A stretch of DNA of 27,033 bases from WLJO01 sp032117595 (lineage in GTDB: Bacteria > Actinomycetota > Acidimicrobiia > Acidimicrobiales > Ilumatobacteraceae): NCBI GenBank assembly GCA_032117595.1, contig JAULYZ010000151.1:1-27033 (forward strand), given 5' to 3'. Each line of letters opens with the position of its first letter. Within the stretch, counting starts at the first letter, position 1. Shown piece after piece: positions 1 to 9,163 of this stretch. The translations under genes were made by a program, and so were the position numbers. Below the pieces are notes generated by a model. The model did not search any database. It was not told the origin of the DNA and saw nothing but the letters and a program-made list of their open reading frames with translations.

Positions 1-165
1 GCGGTCGACACGCCGGTGTACCGGCGTGAGACCCTCGGCGTGGGCCAGACCTTCGACGGTCCGTGCATCGTCGAGGAACGAGAGACCACTGCTGTTATCC
101 GCCCGGGATGGACCGTGACGGTCGCTCCCGACGGCTCGCTCATCGCTGATCGGAGGAACTCATAG
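1..165 (+). CDS. Hydantoinase/oxoprolinase subunit A (HyuA), C-terminal fragment
   Basis: The open frame enters from the left edge and ends at TAG 163-165, giving the last 54 residues of a larger protein. The fragment contains GPCIVEERETTAVIRPGW near its middle, typical of the C-terminal beta domain of HyuA/acetone-carboxylase beta/5-oxoprolinase proteins (family knowledge). The ATP-binding N-terminal part lies outside the window. The stop codon directly abuts the ATG of the B subunit at 166, and the ribosome-binding site for that gene (GGAGGA) lies inside this reading frame, so the two are translationally coupled, as expected for an A/B complex. HyuA/HyuB enzymes use ATP to hydrolyse or carboxylate cyclic amides, hydantoins, oxoproline or ketones; the substrate here is unknown. 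Confidence 0.85.
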   Translation, partial: AVDTPVYRRETLGVGQTFDGPCIVEERETTAVIRPGWTVTVAPDGSLIADRRNS

Positions 166-1746
166 ATGGCACGGACGTTCGACTCCATCGAACTCGAGGT
201 GCTGTGGCAGTCGCTGATTGCCACGGTGAATGAGCAGGCGCGAGCGCTGCAGCGAGCGGCGTTCTCGCCGATCGTGCGCGAGGCCGGTGACCTCGCGAAT
301 GCGGTCTTCGACCGTCGTGGCCGAATGGTTGCACAGGCGGTCACGGGGACACCTGGTCACATCAACTCGCTCGCCCGCGCCGCCAGCGCGATCCTCGAGG
401 AGTACCCGCCCGACTCACTGTCGGAGGGCGATGTCCTCATCACCAACGATCCGTACAAGACAGCGGGTCAGTTGCTCGACGTCACCGTGCTCTACCCGGT
501 GTTCCGCAACGGCAGGGTGATCGCGTTCTTCGGGTCCACGATCCACCACACCGACGTCGGCGGTTATGGCATCGGTGCGGGTGCCCGCGACGTGTTCGAG
601 GAGGGTCTCTGGATCCCCATCTGCCGCCTGATGATCAAGGGTGAGCGCAACGCCGACGTGTGGCGATTCATCCTCTCGAACGTTCGTCAGCCCGATCACA
701 TGGCAGGCGACCTCCATGCACAGATGGCGTCGGGCGAGGTCGGAGCACAGCGCCTGCGCAGCCTCTGCGATACCCACCACCTCGACGACATCGAGGATCT
801 CGCCGACGAGATCATCACCCGTTCCGAGGCAGCAACCCGCGCGAGCATCCGGCAACTGCCCGGTGGTACGTATCGGGCCAGCGCAGTACTCGACCTCGCC
901 GACGGCAGCACCATCGACATCAACTGCGCCGTCACCGTCGACCCCGCCAAGGGCGAGATCCTCGTGGACTACGCAGGCTCCTCGGGAGCGAGCCCCTACG
1001 GCATCAATGTGGTGAAGAACTACACCCACGCCTACACCACCTTCACCGTGCGCTCGGTGCTGAACCCCGACCTACCCAACAACCACGGCAGTCTCGCTCC
1101 GATCCTGGTGGAGGCACCCGTTGGCTCCATCGTGAACGCTGTGTCGCCGCAGCCGTGCACCGCACGGCATGTGGTGGGCATGTTCCTCCCGAACGCCTTG
1201 CTCAAGGCGCTCGCACAGATCCGCCCCGAGCAGGCAATGGCCGAGGGTTCCGGTGCCGTGTGGACCATGCAGGTGAGCGGCAACCACGACGATGGGCGTC
1301 CGTTCATCACGGCGATGTTCACCTACGCCGGTGGCGTCGGTGCTCGAGCGAGCAAGCCCGGCCTCAACGCCTGCTCGTACCCCACGGGCGTCGCAGCAGT
1401 TCCCGTGGAGGTGGTCGAGGCCTCGGCACCGATCCGTTTCATGCGCAAGGCGCTGCGCCCCGGTTCGGGTGGTCGCGGCGCACAGATCGGTGGTCTCGGT
1501 CAGACCATCGAGTTCACCGTCGACACCACCCGCGCCTGGCAACTCAACGCCGTCACGTCACGTTTGCAGGAGCCGCCGCAGGGAATCTTCGGCGGTGAGC
1601 CCGGCGAAGCCGGATCGTTCACGGTGAACGGCGAGCCGATCCGCACCCAGGCGCGTGTCACCCTCAAGCCGGGCGATGTCGTTCGCCTCGACCTCCCGGG
1701 CGGCGGTGGCTACGGCGAGGCTGCGGCCGGCGCCGCTGCCTCCTGA
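166..1746 (+). CDS. Hydantoinase/oxoprolinase subunit B (HyuB) family protein
   Basis: 526 residues, the usual size for HyuB. The start is ATG 166, directly after the HyuA stop and 8 bases behind GGAGGA. Family landmarks are visible: a PIVREAGD segment near residue 35, NDPY at 94-97, IHHTDVGG around 126-133 and a glycine-rich C-terminal DLPGGGGYG. The motif that usually reads HxxD after NDPY reads Q102-L-L-D105 here, so a histidine expected to help bind metal is replaced by glutamine. HyuB works as a complex with HyuA to open or transform a cyclic amide or similar carbonyl compound using ATP. With a Rieske oxygenase immediately downstream, and an importer plus amidohydrolase facing it, a role in breaking down a nitrogen heterocycle is a reasonable inference; the exact substrate cannot be read from sequence. 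Confidence 0.9.
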   Translation: MARTFDSIELEVLWQSLIATVNEQARALQRAAFSPIVREAGDLANAVFDRRGRMVAQAVTGTPGHINSLARAASAILEEYPPDSLSEGDVLITNDPYKTAGQLLDVTVLYPVFRNGRVIAFFGSTIHHTDVGGYGIGAGARDVFEEGLWIPICRLMIKGERNADVWRFILSNVRQPDHMAGDLHAQMASGEVGAQRLRSLCDTHHLDDIEDLADEIITRSEAATRASIRQLPGGTYRASAVLDLADGSTIDINCAVTVDPAKGEILVDYAGSSGASPYGINVVKNYTHAYTTFTVRSVLNPDLPNNHGSLAPILVEAPVGSIVNAVSPQPCTARHVVGMFLPNALLKALAQIRPEQAMAEGSGAVWTMQVSGNHDDGRPFITAMFTYAGGVGARASKPGLNACSYPTGVAAVPVEVVEASAPIRFMRKALRPGSGGRGAQIGGLGQTIEFTVDTTRAWQLNAVTSRLQEPPQGIFGGEPGEAGSFTVNGEPIRTQARVTLKPGDVVRLDLPGGGGYGEAAAGAAAS

Positions 1747-1780
1747 GCCCAGTCCCCAGAATCCACAGAAAGGTCCTCCA

Positions 1781-2983
1781 GTGACGATCCTCACCGACGA
1801 ACTGCTTGCCAGCTTCGACTCCTCTATCACCGACGTCACCACGGCCGAGACCATGCCTCCGGTGATCTACACCAGCGAGGAGTTCCTCGAATTCGAGAAG
1901 CGGGCCCTCTTCGACCACGAGTGGCTCTGTGTGGGTCGCGCGAGCCGGATCCCCAACAACGGCGACTACTTCACCACCCGGATGAACGACGAGGAACTCA
2001 TCGTTGCCCGGGGAAACGACGGTGTGATCCGGGCCTTCTCGGCAATCTGCCAGCACCGCGGCATGCAGGTGGTGGAGGGTGACGGCAACTGCAAGCACTT
2101 CGTGTGCCCATACCACATGTGGACGTATGGCCTTGACGGCCGTCTTGTGGCCACGCCTGCGATGGATCGCACGACGGGCTTCGACAAGAAGCGATTCCCG
2201 CTCCCGGACGTGAAGGTCGAGCTCTGGCAGGGGTTCATCTTCATCAACTTCGACCAGAACGCGTCTCCGCTCGCCCCGACGCTCTCGCGGTACGAACCCT
2301 TCCTCACCAACTACGACATCGAGAACACCGTGTGTCCCGGCACCTTCACGCTCACCGACATGCCGTGGAACTGGAAGGTGATGTTCGAGAACTTCAACGA
2401 CGGTTACCACGCGAACAAGTTGCACCACACCATCCAGGACTTCTGCCCGAGCGAACTCGCCGCCTTCCCGGTGCCGTGGGACGATTCGTCGAATGTGGTG
2501 TTCCGCACCAACGGCTACATCCACATCGATGGTGGCTTCAACGCCACCACCAAGGCACTGATGCCGATCTTCCCGGGCCTCACCGAGGAAGAGCGGTGGC
2601 GCAGCACGTTCGCCCTCATGCCGCCCACCCTCTGCTTCGGCACTGCGCCCGATCAGGCGTTCTTCTTCATCATCCGCCCCAAGACCCCGAACACAATCGA
2701 TGTCGAGATCGGGTATCTCTTCCACCCGTCGGCGCTCGAGCACCCGATGTTCGACCACCTGCTGAAGATGAGTGACGCCGGCGTGCAGGTGTTCGTGGCA
2801 CAGGACCAGGATGCGACCACCAAGGTGCAGCGCGGGATGAACTCGCGGTTCGCTGCCCGTGGTCGGTACTCGTGGCAGGAGGAGAGCCATGTGCAGTTCA
2901 ACCGCTGGCTCATCCAGCGCTACCGCCGCCACTGGCCCTCGGCACGGCGTCCGCTCAAGTTGGTCGAGGAACGCTCGGCCTGA
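1781..2983 (+). CDS. Rieske non-haem iron oxygenase, alpha subunit
   Basis: 400 residues from GTG 1781. The open frame extends further upstream into hyuB, but the GTG has a purine-rich GAAAGG about 8 bases before it and leaves a clean 34-bp gap. The Rieske [2Fe-2S] ligands are C90-x-H92 and C109-x2-H112. The mononuclear iron site is D207-x2-H210-x4-H215, with a late acidic candidate at D342/D344. This is the alpha-subunit architecture of ring-hydroxylating oxygenases and N-demethylases of the choline monooxygenase/glycine-betaine/stachydrine type (family knowledge). It would use O2 and electrons from a separate reductase, and no ferredoxin or reductase gene is in this window. Likely co-transcribed with hyuA-hyuB. 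Whether it hydroxylates a ring or removes an N-methyl group is open. Confidence 0.93.
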   Translation: MTILTDELLASFDSSITDVTTAETMPPVIYTSEEFLEFEKRALFDHEWLCVGRASRIPNNGDYFTTRMNDEELIVARGNDGVIRAFSAICQHRGMQVVEGDGNCKHFVCPYHMWTYGLDGRLVATPAMDRTTGFDKKRFPLPDVKVELWQGFIFINFDQNASPLAPTLSRYEPFLTNYDIENTVCPGTFTLTDMPWNWKVMFENFNDGYHANKLHHTIQDFCPSELAAFPVPWDDSSNVVFRTNGYIHIDGGFNATTKALMPIFPGLTEEERWRSTFALMPPTLCFGTAPDQAFFFIIRPKTPNTIDVEIGYLFHPSALEHPMFDHLLKMSDAGVQVFVAQDQDATTKVQRGMNSRFAARGRYSWQEESHVQFNRWLIQRYRRHWPSARRPLKLVEERSA

Positions 2984-2991
2984 CGCGCCGC

Positions 2992-3008
2992 ACGGCGCTC
3001 AGCGCCGT
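2992..3008. terminator. Hairpin between convergent genes, possible bidirectional terminator
   Basis: A perfect inverted repeat ACGGCGC-TCA-GCGCCGT (7-bp arms, 3-nt loop) begins 8 bases after the Rieske oxygenase stop and reaches the last base of the opposing amidohydrolase stop codon. Flanking GACGC and GCGTC could extend the structure imperfectly. There is no U-tract on either side, so intrinsic termination is not certain. The position between two converging operons makes a shared transcript-end structure plausible. Confidence 0.45.
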
Positions 3009-4381
3009 CAGCGGGCGTCGATCTGTGGCCATCGGTGCGGCACCGTGATGCCGGCCCGCCCGAGCAACGATTGCTGACGCTCGCTCGCAGCGCGCCATAG
3101 CGCATCGGTATCGATGGTGGTGCAGCGACCGTCTCGGATCACCTGTCGGCCGGCGACGAAGACGTCGCGCACCGAACGACCGTCGGTTCCCCAGACGAGT
3201 TGCAGGCCCACGTCGCCGCGCGGCATCCAGCCCCAGCCGTCGGTGCGGTGGACGACGAGGTCGGCCTGCTTGCCCGGCTCGAGCGATCCGATCTGATCGT
3301 CCATCCCGATGGCTGCGGCCCCGGCGATGGTGGCGAGTTCGAATGCCTCATGGGCACCGAAGCGCTCGGGTGCGAGGCGGGCATCCTTGGCGATTCCGGC
3401 CGCTGCCGCTGCAGCGCGCAGGATGTCGGCGGTGTCACCGGCATTCGATGCGTCGCAGCCGAGCGCCACCCGTCCACCACGTTCGACGATCTCGGCGTGA
3501 CGCCCCGCGCGCGTGACTCCCTGCCCGAGCCGTAGGTATGCCCACGGGCAGTACGCAATGGCCGTACCGCTCGAGAGCACGAGGTCGACCTCGGAATCAT
3601 CGAGCCACACACCGTGCGCCAGCAGGAGGTGCCGACCCAGCACACCGAGGTGATCGAGGTGCACCACGGGGCGGCGGCCGGTTCTCTCGAGGTAGCGCTC
3701 GGGGTCCGACGAGGTGGGCGAGAGGTGCATCGTCATGTTGGTGCCGCGCTGTCGGGCGAGTTCGCTTGCACCAACGAGCAATTCGTCGGACGCGAGATCG
3801 TGGCCCACGAGGGTGACCCAACCCTCCACGAGCCCGCCGCGCGGGAAGGCGTCGAGTACGGCGCGCTGACGGTCGAGCACCTCGCTCACCGTCCCGACGA
3901 ACGGGCCAACCTCGATGTCCCAGCCCCACGTGCCGATAGTGCCGCGCAGCCCGCACTGCCCCATGCCACGCGCGACGGACCGTGGATGTGCCACCGTTCC
4001 GGCCTCGACCACCGTCGTCACGCCGTTCTGGAGCGACTCGACTGCACAGACCATCGCCGAGACCTCGTCGTCCTCCGCGGTGTGCTCGCTGTGGAGCGGG
4101 ACCGACCAGCCGAAGATGCTCACGCCGGGAGCGAGCTGGTCGGGGATGCAACTGCGGACGAGCGGGTCGCCGGTGAAGTGCTGGTGCGCATTCACCATTC
4201 CCGGCGTGACAACGCATCCGCGTGCATCCACCACCGTGGCGCTCGGATACTGCGCAGTGAGCTCTGCGGTGCTGCCGACTGCCGTGATGAGGTCATCGGT
4301 GACGACCACCGACCCACCGAGCAGCACATCACGCGTGGGGTTCATGGTGACGACATCGCCACCGTTGATGATGAGTTGCAT
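3008..4381 (-). CDS. Amidohydrolase of the ATZ/TRZ/SAH-deaminase type
   Basis: 457 residues from ATG 4381, with a strong AAGGAG six bases upstream. The metal-dependent amidohydrolase fold shows H66-x-H68 (NAHQHF) after a small N-terminal beta domain, H219, H256 (LLLAHGVWL) and D310 (LGCDASN), ending in the GSLEPGKQADLVV segment that closes the barrel in this family. Relatives deaminate or dechlorinate heterocycles such as guanine, cytosine, S-adenosylhomocysteine and s-triazines. The usual HxxE catalytic glutamate is missing: the position after H219 reads L-S-P222. That argues against assigning classical deaminase activity. Last gene of the minus-strand run, 23 bp behind the oxidoreductase. 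It probably acts in the cytoplasm on the compound brought in by the importer, or on a derivative of it. Confidence 0.88.
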   Translation of the reverse strand: MQLIINGGDVVTMNPTRDVLLGGSVVVTDDLITAVGSTAELTAQYPSATVVDARGCVVTPGMVNAHQHFTGDPLVRSCIPDQLAPGVSIFGWSVPLHSEHTAEDDEVSAMVCAVESLQNGVTTVVEAGTVAHPRSVARGMGQCGLRGTIGTWGWDIEVGPFVGTVSEVLDRQRAVLDAFPRGGLVEGWVTLVGHDLASDELLVGASELARQRGTNMTMHLSPTSSDPERYLERTGRRPVVHLDHLGVLGRHLLLAHGVWLDDSEVDLVLSSGTAIAYCPWAYLRLGQGVTRAGRHAEIVERGGRVALGCDASNAGDTADILRAAAAAAGIAKDARLAPERFGAHEAFELATIAGAAAIGMDDQIGSLEPGKQADLVVHRTDGWGWMPRGDVGLQLVWGTDGRSVRDVFVAGRQVIRDGRCTTIDTDALWRAASERQQSLLGRAGITVPHRWPQIDAR

Positions 4382-4404
4382 CTGCGCTCCTTGGGGAGGC
4401 GGGC

Positions 4405-5439
4405 TCAGGGACGCAGCAGGATCTTCCCGAAGACGTCGTTACTCGCGAGTTTCTCCTGGGCAGCACCTGCCTCGCGGAGCGGAAACTCCGAGTCGATGAT
4501 CGCCGGGAAGCCTGCGCTGCAGAAGGTGTCCCAGACGGGGCCGAACTCCTCGGGACGGTAGGGGTCGGACCCGATGATCGAGATGCCCGAGTGGAACACG
4601 TAGCCGAGGGACGGGATCGTTGCGGTGTCGCCGGACGAGTTACCGCAGTTGACGAGGCGTCCCTTCACCCCGAGGGCGAACAGCGACGGGCCGAACAGTG
4701 CCGTACCCACGTGGTCGAAGACCATGCGCACCCCGGCCCCATGAGTGAGTCCCCGCACCCATCCGGCGACATCGCCGGTGCGGTTGTTGAGCACGTGATC
4801 AGCACCGAGGCTGAGCGCTCGCTCGCACTTGTCGTCGGTGCCGGCGGTGGCGAAGACCGTTGCGCCGGCGTGCTTCGCGAGCTGAATACCGGCAACGGAA
4901 ACCCCCGACCCGGCTGCATGGATGAGCACCGACTCGCCGGCCTGCAGGCCGCCGACGTCGAACAGTGCATGGGCTGCCGTGAGCCAGCACGTGGGAAAGG
5001 TTGCTGCGTGCTCGACCGTCATGGAATCGGGGATCCGGTACACGTGTGTGCTGGGGACGAGGCACAGTTCGGCGTACCCACCGTGCTCGGTGGCGCCCAG
5101 CACCCCGAGTTCGCCATAGAGGTCGCCCCGGCCCGCAAGTTTCGACCCCCCGGGAACACCCGACATCGACGGGTCCACCACCACGCGGTCTCCCACCTTC
5201 ACGGAAGTGACCTTTGCGCCGACGGAGACGATGGTTCCTGCGATGTCCATGCCGGCGATGTGCGGGTAGCTGAAACCGGGCATCTGGAACCAGCCATTGC
5301 GCTGCACGACGTCGAGACGGTTGAGCGCGCAGGCACCGACCCGAACGACGACGTCGTCGACACCGGGCTCGGGGTCGGCGACGTCGGTGTACTGCAGGAC
5401 CTCGGCGCCGCCGGGCTGGTGATAGAGCACTGCTTTCAT
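4405..5439 (-). CDS. Zinc-independent MDR oxidoreductase, quinone-oxidoreductase-like
   Basis: 344 residues from ATG 5439 (MKAVLYHQPGG). The frame stays open for about 580 bases upstream, but that part lies antisense-like inside the permease gene and is not this protein. Medium-chain dehydrogenase/reductase features: a GroES-like N-terminal half, HIAGMDIAGTIVSVG around 60-75, and a nucleotide-binding HAAGSGVSVAG near 170. The catalytic zinc GHE motif is replaced (AGMD), and the cluster of four structural-zinc cysteines is absent, which fits NAD(P)H quinone oxidoreductase-like enzymes rather than alcohol dehydrogenases. It sits 29 bp after the permease and 23 bp before the amidohydrolase, so it belongs to the same transcription unit. 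A redox step on the imported compound's breakdown product is likely; its substrate is unknown. Confidence 0.87.
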   Translation of the reverse strand: MKAVLYHQPGGAEVLQYTDVADPEPGVDDVVVRVGACALNRLDVVQRNGWFQMPGFSYPHIAGMDIAGTIVSVGAKVTSVKVGDRVVVDPSMSGVPGGSKLAGRGDLYGELGVLGATEHGGYAELCLVPSTHVYRIPDSMTVEHAATFPTCWLTAAHALFDVGGLQAGESVLIHAAGSGVSVAGIQLAKHAGATVFATAGTDDKCERALSLGADHVLNNRTGDVAGWVRGLTHGAGVRMVFDHVGTALFGPSLFALGVKGRLVNCGNSSGDTATIPSLGYVFHSGISIIGSDPYRPEEFGPVWDTFCSAGFPAIIDSEFPLREAGAAQEKLASNDVFGKILLRP

Positions 5440-5468
5440 GTCGGTCCCCCGATGTGTTGAGTGACGCG

Positions 5469-6407
5469 CTACTTGAGGCCGCGGATGAACGGCCGTGCGA
5501 GCGCGGCAGGCTGACGGACCCGCTTCGCAAACAGGGCCATGGCGATCACGGTGACGAGGCTGGGTGCCATGGCGAGGAAGGACGAGTCGATTCCCTTGTA
5601 GCCCAGGCCCGGGATCGTGAGGGCGAAAGAACCCACGAGCCCGAAGACCACACACCCGAGCACTGATCCCTTCAGCGTCCATCCGCCGAAGATCACTGCG
5701 GCGATCGCGATGTATCCGCGCCCACCGATGAGGGAGTCCTCGAAGCGGCCCGAGCGGGCGAAGAGGAAGTACGCGCCGCCGATTCCGCTGAGCAGTCCGG
5801 TGAGGTAGATCGTCTGGCGTCGGAGCTTGTTCACGTGGAGGCCCGAGACGTCGGCAGCATTGGGGTCCTCGCCCACCGCGCGGACCTCGAGCCCCCAGCG
5901 TGTTCGGTACAGCAGCCACCAGGTGAAGGGCACGACCGGATACACGAGGTAGAGCACCCACGGCTGGTCGAAGAGTGCCGGGCCGATGATGGGGATGTCG
6001 CCGAGCCCGGGAACCTTCCACCGGGACACGAGGTTGGTGTCCGGTTCGTTCGAACCAGCAAGGAAGCCGACCACGCCGAGCACGAGGGTGTTGAGCACGA
6101 GTCCGACCACGAATTGGTCGGCCGACAGGCGGTGGCTCATGTTCGCCTGCACGAGCGCAACGATGAGGCCGGCCAGCGCGGCAATGAGCAGCGCCAGCAG
6201 CACGGATCCGGTTTGTTCCTGGCCGACGGCACCGGCGAAGGCGCCAGCGAGCATCATGCCCTCGACCGAGATGTTGATGGTGCCGGCCTTCTCTGCGGCG
6301 AGTTCGCCGGACGCCGCGAAGAGCAGCACCACTGCGGCAATGATCGCGTTTCGATACGCGCTCTCGTTGGTGGCGACGTCGGCAACGGCACTCCAGAAGT
6401 CGCCCAT
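5469..6407 (-). CDS. ABC importer permease, BMP/nucleoside type (second permease)
   Basis: 312 residues from ATG 6407, chosen because it follows the upstream stop by one base (TGA-C-ATG) and has GAGGA upstream; the longer frame starting at 6452 would overlap the neighbour. The protein is a run of hydrophobic segments of the BPD_transp_2 family. An early KAGTINISVEGMMLAGA segment, a cytoplasmic loop RAVGEDPNAADVSGL that would contact the ATPase, and a late GRGYIAIAAVIFGGW are hallmarks of the NupQ/YufQ-like permeases. It should pair with the adjacent permease to form the membrane channel of an importer for nucleosides, nucleobases or similar compounds. Last transporter gene before the two enzymes. 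Confidence 0.92.
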   Translation of the reverse strand: MGDFWSAVADVATNESAYRNAIIAAVVLLFAASGELAAEKAGTINISVEGMMLAGAFAGAVGQEQTGSVLLALLIAALAGLIVALVQANMSHRLSADQFVVGLVLNTLVLGVVGFLAGSNEPDTNLVSRWKVPGLGDIPIIGPALFDQPWVLYLVYPVVPFTWWLLYRTRWGLEVRAVGEDPNAADVSGLHVNKLRRQTIYLTGLLSGIGGAYFLFARSGRFEDSLIGGRGYIAIAAVIFGGWTLKGSVLGCVVFGLVGSFALTIPGLGYKGIDSSFLAMAPSLVTVIAMALFAKRVRQPAALARPFIRGLK

Positions 6408-6408
6408 G

Positions 6409-7572
6409 TCAGGTCCTCGAGCTCGTCGCGGCGAGTGCCCGGCGTCGGGCACGGATGTACAAGATGGCGGGCGGGAGCAGGAGCGCCAGCACGATCATGC
6501 TCTGGACCACGTCGGAGATCCGGGCCGATACGCCCGTGGCGCGCAGGAATCCGGAGCCGCTGCGCAGAGCGCCGAAGACGAACGCTACGAAGATGAGCAC
6601 GAGCGCGCGTTGGTTGGCAACCAGTGCCGCGAGGAGACCGGCGAAACCGATGCCTGCCCCGAAGTTCGCCACGAGTTGGTAACTGCCGAAATCGCCGCCT
6701 GCGAGCATCACGCCGCCCGCCAGCCCGGCGAAACCACCGGAGGCGAGCATTGCTGCGAAGCCGTAGCGCTTCTCGGAGACGCCGGCGCGCTGGGCAGTGC
6801 GGGAGTTGTTGCCGAGCATCCGGAGCCGGAACCCGACGATGCTCCGTGCGAGCACGAGGGAGAGCGCAATCGCAAGCAGGATGGCGGCGAACACACTGAT
6901 GGGGAACTCGTTGCCGAAGATGCGCACCCGCGGGATCCGGGTGTCGGAGTCGAGCACCTCGCTCACCTGGTTCCGGTTGGCCCGCCCAGCCGACGGAGCG
7001 AGCAGCAACCACTGATTGCGCAGTCCCCAGCCCATGAGGTTCGCTGCTACGGCTCCGAGCAGCAGCGTGGTGAGCACCTCGGGCACCTTGTACCAGTAGC
7101 GAAGTGCACCGGCGATGCCGGCCCAGAGAGCGCCGCCGGCGATACCAGCGAGCAGGGCAACGAGGAGGGCGATGGGTCCAGGGCCACCGAGTCGCACGGC
7201 GGCATAGGTGGCGACACTTGCGCCGATCACCAACTGCCCCTCTTGCCCGATGTTCACGAGGCCGGCGCGACCGCTCACGATCGTGCCGAGACCCACAAGG
7301 AGGATGGGCGCCGCGAACCCGAGGGTGAGCCCGATGCGCCCGGGTCGGCGAATACTCCCGTCGAACATCGCGGTGTACACATCGGTCCACGATCCGCCGG
7401 TGGAGACCACGAGGATGGCCGACACGGCGAGCGCGACGAAGAGGCACACTGCGTACAGGCCAACGATCTCTGCTGCCTCGATACGGCGCGACCGCACTGC
7501 CGGGGGCTGGGGTTCGGTGGTCACGGCCGGCGCGGCCACCGGATCGGGCGAGGCTGCCGGAACGTCAGACAC
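6409..7572 (-). CDS. ABC importer permease, BMP/nucleoside type (first permease)
   Basis: 387 residues from GTG 7572, which overlaps the end of the upstream ATPase gene by 8 bp (GTGTCTGA). About 25 Pro/Ala-rich residues precede the first membrane segment. A glycine-rich GLVNIGQEGQLVIGA segment, an FRLRMLGNNSRTAQRAG cytoplasmic coupling loop, and a C-terminal helix ending in a basic tail fit the NupP-like permease of BMP-family importers. It forms a heterodimer with the next gene product in known systems. Overlapping and one-base-spaced junctions on both sides indicate tight translational coupling within the operon. Confidence 0.92.
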   Translation of the reverse strand: MSDVPAASPDPVAAPAVTTEPQPPAVRSRRIEAAEIVGLYAVCLFVALAVSAILVVSTGGSWTDVYTAMFDGSIRRPGRIGLTLGFAAPILLVGLGTIVSGRAGLVNIGQEGQLVIGASVATYAAVRLGGPGPIALLVALLAGIAGGALWAGIAGALRYWYKVPEVLTTLLLGAVAANLMGWGLRNQWLLLAPSAGRANRNQVSEVLDSDTRIPRVRIFGNEFPISVFAAILLAIALSLVLARSIVGFRLRMLGNNSRTAQRAGVSEKRYGFAAMLASGGFAGLAGGVMLAGGDFGSYQLVANFGAGIGFAGLLAALVANQRALVLIFVAFVFGALRSGSGFLRATGVSARISDVVQSMIVLALLLPPAILYIRARRRALAATSSRT

Positions 7573-8302
7573 TGGCGCCGCCCATCATCAGGCCCAGTTG
7601 ATCGAGGTCGACCCGGTCACGGGCCATCTCGCCCACGATGCGCCCCTTGGAGATCACGAGGATCCGGTCCGAGAGGTCGAGGATCTCCTCGAGTTCGGTG
7701 GAGATGAGCAGCACACCGACACCTTCTTCGGCGATGTTGCGCAACTGACCCGACATGTACTCGATGGCGCCGACGTCGAGTCCGCGCGTGGGCTGTGCGG
7801 CAACGAGTACCTGCGGTGCGTGGGACAGTTCCCGCGCCAGCACGACGCGCTGCTGGTTGCCGCCGGACAGCGACCACATCGGTGCGTCGGGGCCGGTGCA
7901 ACTGATGGAGAAGCGTTCGATGAGCGCCGTCGCCTGGCGGCGCATCTCCGCCTTGCTCATGAAGCCTCTTGCAGCGACCCGGCTGGGATCGGCGAGGAAG
8001 AGGTTCTCGGCAACCGAGAAACCCAGCACACAACCGGAGTCGTGGCGGTCCTCGGGGATGACGGCAACACCGGCACGTGACATTGCGCCGGCAGTCCCTG
8101 TGGAGATCGCCCGCCCGGCCACCTCAACGGTGCCGGAGTCGAGAGCGATGAGGCTGGACAGAACGTCGCCGAGTGTGCGCTGGCCGTTGCCCTCCACGCC
8201 TGCAATGCCGACGATCTCGCCGGGGTGCACGTCGAGGCTGAGGTGGTCGAGCAAGACCCGGCCGTCGCGCGCGGTAACGCAGGCATCGGTAATGGTGAGC
8301 AC
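7565..8302 (-). CDS. ABC importer ATPase, second nucleotide-binding domain (separate ORF after an in-frame TAG)
   Basis: 245 residues if it starts at GTG 8302. It contains only the C-terminal ABC domain of a NupO/RbsA-like ATPase: a degenerate Walker A GVEGNGQRT, the signature LSGGNQQRVVLARE, a degenerate Walker B region (VLVAAQPTRGLD) and a switch segment LLISTELEE. In related importers this domain is fused behind a first ABC domain in one chain of roughly 510 residues. Here the first domain ends at TAG 8320-8318 and this ORF resumes in exactly the same frame five codons later. No convincing Shine-Dalgarno precedes GTG 8302 (TAGGTACGCC only). Either translation restarts, the TAG is read through, or this is a nonsense mutation or sequence error. 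Confidence 0.85.
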   Translation of the reverse strand: MLTITDACVTARDGRVLLDHLSLDVHPGEIVGIAGVEGNGQRTLGDVLSSLIALDSGTVEVAGRAISTGTAGAMSRAGVAVIPEDRHDSGCVLGFSVAENLFLADPSRVAARGFMSKAEMRRQATALIERFSISCTGPDAPMWSLSGGNQQRVVLARELSHAPQVLVAAQPTRGLDVGAIEYMSGQLRNIAEEGVGVLLISTELEEILDLSDRILVISKGRIVGEMARDRVDLDQLGLMMGGASV

Positions 8303-8317
8303 GGCGTTCGGGCGTAC

Positions 8318-9163
<846 letters not shown>

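Noticed and set aside
4405..6021. A 538-residue version of the MDR oxidoreductase
   Set aside because: The extra N-terminal part reads the permease gene in the wrong frame; ATG 5439 gives the normal length and start sequence.
5986..7707. A 573-codon + strand frame across the permease genes
   Set aside because: It overlaps two clear permeases on the other strand and lacks any motif or ribosome site.
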